Shown here in pieces: positions 33,230 through 35,046 of a stretch of 35,046 nucleotides of DNA. The stretch is from Bacteroidales bacterium (lineage in GTDB: Bacteria > Bacteroidota > Bacteroidia > Bacteroidales > UBA932): positions 1 to 35,046 of the forward strand of contig SUYR01000028.1 in NCBI GenBank assembly GCA_015060335.1, read 5' to 3'. A program made the position numbers and the translations under genes. The notes under the pieces were generated by a model. That model saw only the letters and a program-made list of their open reading frames with translations, searched no databases and had not been told where the DNA came from. The stretch's first letter is position 1, and every line of letters starts with the position of its first letter.

Positions 33230-34153
33230 ATGAAAAAGACGTATCATTTATGCCTGTCAGCAGGCGAGGAGATTCTGTTCAGGGATCTTGAGGATTATCA
33301 CAGAGGGTTCAATTACTTCGCACTTGCGCTTTATAAGACGGACAGTGTCGGCCTTGTTGAAGCATTCATGTCAACTCACTCACATCAATTGATACAGACA
33401 TCAGATCCGAAAGGGTTCATGTTTGCTTACAGAAATTCATATTCCAAATATTTCAATAGGAAATACGGTCGTTCTGGGAGGCTCGGAGAGAATATACATT
33501 TTACGTTGGAGGTTGTTGGACATCATCACCTGATTGCAGCTGCAAGCTACGTGTTGAGGAATGCGCTCCACCATGGTGTTGCACCAATTCCGTATGCATA
33601 CCCTCATTGCTCGGCAAATGCAATATTCCGAAAGGAAATGGGGAAGTTCGTAGAAGAAGCCCTGCTTCCGAAAAAATCATATTACAGGTATATCGGGAAA
33701 GATGCAGAATACCCGGATAGCTATAAGATGAGTGCAAGCGGGGTATTCTTACGTGAAAGTGTCTTAGATATACCGCAGATGGAAGCAAGATTCGGAACGC
33801 CTCGTGCGTTTAATTTCTATATGAGCCGAAAATCGTCCGAGGAGTGGGAACACGAACAGCTGAAGGATTCCAATGGCCTGCCGCCAATAAATCTATCAAG
33901 TATTGAACAGGGCGTCAATATTCATGATATTGATCGAATGACCGTGTATGAAAGCGGGAAAGCGGACTATCGGAAAATATCAGATACCGATCTTTGCACT
34001 CAGATAGATTATCTCGCCCGTAACAGATATGGGAAGCGATCTGTGTATCAATTGACGCAGAAAGAGAAGCAGGAACTGGCCGAATATTTTTGTCGCCTCT
34101 ATCATCTTAGTGATTCGCAGATCTGTCGATGTCTGGCTTTGACCATTCATTGA
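33230..34153 (+). CDS. RAYT-type Y1 (HUH) transposase
   Basis: A 307-residue protein of the IS200-like Y1 transposase superfamily. The metal-binding His-x-His is His50-Ser-His52 (FMSTHSHQLIQTSD), and the catalytic tyrosine is probably Tyr107 in AASYVLRNALHHG, which corresponds to the usual YIHLNP segment. RNSYSKYFNRKYGRSGRLGEN between them is the RAYT-type helix and loop. The C-terminal 130 residues end in a helix-turn-helix-like stretch (LTQKEKQELAEYF ... LSDSQICRCLAL). REP-associated Y1 transposases act on palindromic repeats in single-stranded DNA. Near-identical palindromic units flank this gene, 1163 bp apart. It sits directly upstream of pilus operon 2, on the other strand. Confidence 0.85.
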   Translation: MKKTYHLCLSAGEEILFRDLEDYHRGFNYFALALYKTDSVGLVEAFMSTHSHQLIQTSDPKGFMFAYRNSYSKYFNRKYGRSGRLGENIHFTLEVVGHHHLIAAASYVLRNALHHGVAPIPYAYPHCSANAIFRKEMGKFVEEALLPKKSYYRYIGKDAEYPDSYKMSASGVFLRESVLDIPQMEARFGTPRAFNFYMSRKSSEEWEHEQLKDSNGLPPINLSSIEQGVNIHDIDRMTVYESGKADYRKISDTDLCTQIDYLARNRYGKRSVYQLTQKEKQELAEYFCRLYHLSDSQICRCLALTIH

Positions 34154-34264
34154 GCGTCACTGCAAGTTTTGAAGGATTTTTGGAGTGACGCTGCTGGAAA
34201 AGGAGCAAAAGGAAAGAAATGAGATACCGTCACTCCTAAAAATCAGATATAATTGGAGTGACGG
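34154..34264. repeat. Palindromic repeat unit (REPIN-like), right of the RAYT gene
   Basis: The unit 34175-34264 repeats the left one in direct orientation: GGAGTGACG at 34182-34190, CGTCACTCC at 34228-34236 and GGAGTGACGG at 34255-34264, with the same spacing. An extra inverted piece, GCGTCACT, lies at 34154-34161 right after the stop codon and can pair with AGTGACGC at 34184-34191. Confidence 0.85.
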
Positions 34265-34270
34265 CACAAA

Positions 34271-34303
34271 AAAAGAAGTCAACCCAAAAGGCTGACTTCT
34301 TTT
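34271..34303 (-). terminator. Terminator downstream of rpsC
   Basis: AAAAGAAGTCA (34271-34281) and TGACTTCTTTT (34293-34303) pair over 11 bp with an 11-nt loop. On the minus strand the stem is followed by a run of T. This should end the ribosomal protein transcript as it reaches the repeat region. Confidence 0.85.
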
Positions 34304-34325
34304 CTGAATATTTATAGAGTTACAA

Positions 34326-35046
34326 TTACTTGTTCTCTCTGCGACCACCACGGCCACCACGACGACGATCGTTGCCGCGTCCGCCACGGTTGTTGTTTGA
34401 CTGCTGTGCCTGAGCTGCTACGCCTGCGTTTGGAGAAAGATCCTTCTTTCCGTAAACCTCACCGTTGCAGATCCATACCTTGATACCAAGTACACCTACC
34501 TTAGTGTGAGCCTCAGCGAGTGCATAGTCGATATCAGCGCGGAATGTGTGGAGAGGTGTACGGCCTTCCTTGAACATCTCGCTTCTTGCCATTTCAGCGC
34601 CACCGAGACGACCGCTGATCTGAACCTTGATACCCTCAGCACCTACACGCATTGTAGTTGCAACTGCCATCTTGATGGCACGACGGTATGATACACGACC
34701 CTCGATCTGACGAGCGATAGAGTCAGCTACGATGTGAGCGTCTACCTCTGGCTTCTTAACCTCGAAGATGTTGATCTGAACATCCTTCTTGGTTACCTTC
34801 TTGAGCTCCTCCTTGAGGAGATCGACTGCCTGTCCGCCCTTACCGATAATCACACCTGGCTTTGCAGCGTGAATAGTTACAGTGATGAGCTTAAGTGTTC
34901 TCTCGATAACGATCTTTGAGAGAGAAGCCTTTGCGAGACGGCTTGAGAGATACTTACGGATCTCGAAGTCCTCTGCGATCTTCTCTGCATAGTTACCACC
35001 TACCCAGTTAGAGTCCCAACCACGGGTGATACCGATTCTGTTGCTT
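34326..35046 (-). CDS. rpsC: 30S ribosomal protein S3, N-terminus outside the window
   Basis: About 240 residues are visible and the gene continues beyond the right edge. From its visible start: [20 protein letters not shown] (S3 N-terminus, a few residues missing), the KH domain with [18 protein letters not shown], and the C-terminal S3 domain with [38 protein letters not shown] and [18 protein letters not shown]3 binds 16S rRNA in the head of the 30S subunit near the mRNA entry. The last 35 residues are rich in Gln, Asn, Arg and Gly ([18 protein letters not shown]), an extension beyond the usual core. It ends in a strong terminator; the rest of the ribosomal operon should lie outside. Confidence 0.97.
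   Translation of the reverse strand, partial: SNRIGITRGWDSNWVGGNYAEKIAEDFEIRKYLSSRLAKASLSKIVIERTLKLITVTIHAAKPGVIIGKGGQAVDLLKEELKKVTKKDVQINIFEVKKPEVDAHIVADSIARQIEGRVSYRRAIKMAVATTMRVGAEGIKVQISGRLGGAEMARSEMFKEGRTPLHTFRADIDYALAEAHTKVGVLGIKVWICNGEVYGKKDLSPNAGVAAQAQQSNNNRGGRGNDRRRGGRGGRRENK

Overview
The window looks like a chromosomal segment of a Bacteroidales bacterium, probably gut or oral. Four things point there: TAnnTTTG-type -7 boxes with AT-rich leaders that lack Shine-Dalgarno sequences; the FtsX / DUF3098 / UppP gene trio; a DUF4270 lipoprotein behind a truncated glycogen-synthase-like protein; and, above all, two operons of lipoprotein pilins of the FimA/Mfa (type V) kind. I cannot name genus or species. 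No tRNA, rRNA or CRISPR array was recognised.

Housekeeping left part (1-13.5 kb). A ribokinase fragment is divergent from a LacI-family regulator. A leftward run lpxH-proC-proB-proA combines lipid A synthesis with the whole glutamate-to-proline route. A leftward ftsX-DUF3098-uppP operon is divergent from a glycogen-synthase-like gene coupled to a DUF4270 lipoprotein gene. Then come acpP, uvrC, a tandem array of about ten 26-bp repeats, and a TlpA-like thioredoxin lipoprotein gene.

Accessory right part (13.5-33 kb). Two pilus operons of the same layout converge on each other. Operon 1 (+, 13.7-24.0 kb) and operon 2 (-, 33.0-25.0 kb) each run: OmpA-like/DUF3575 outer-membrane protein, Mfa2/FimB-type anchor, AT-rich likely major fimbrillin, accessory fimbrillins, very large likely tip protein. 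A tyrosine recombinase gene lies at the meeting point, with a 16-bp inverted repeat at its start and a 33-nt palindrome at its end. The outer ends of the two operons carry a 95-bp inverted duplication (86/95 identical; the first 32 bp perfect) that includes a stem-loop leader. The DUF3575 gene of operon 1 is split by a -1 frame change in a run of seven G; its partner in operon 2 is intact. Together these suggest two alternative or phase-variable pili, but no DNA inversion is demonstrated here.

Right edge. A single-domain Y1 (HUH) transposase of the RAYT type lies between two nearly identical 90-bp palindromic units, directly upstream of operon 2. The window ends inside rpsC, whose product has an Arg/Gly/Asn-rich C-terminal tail.

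The most interesting system is the paired convergent pilus locus with its recombinase, homopolymer switch candidate, duplicated leaders and a 1225-residue beta-helix tip protein.
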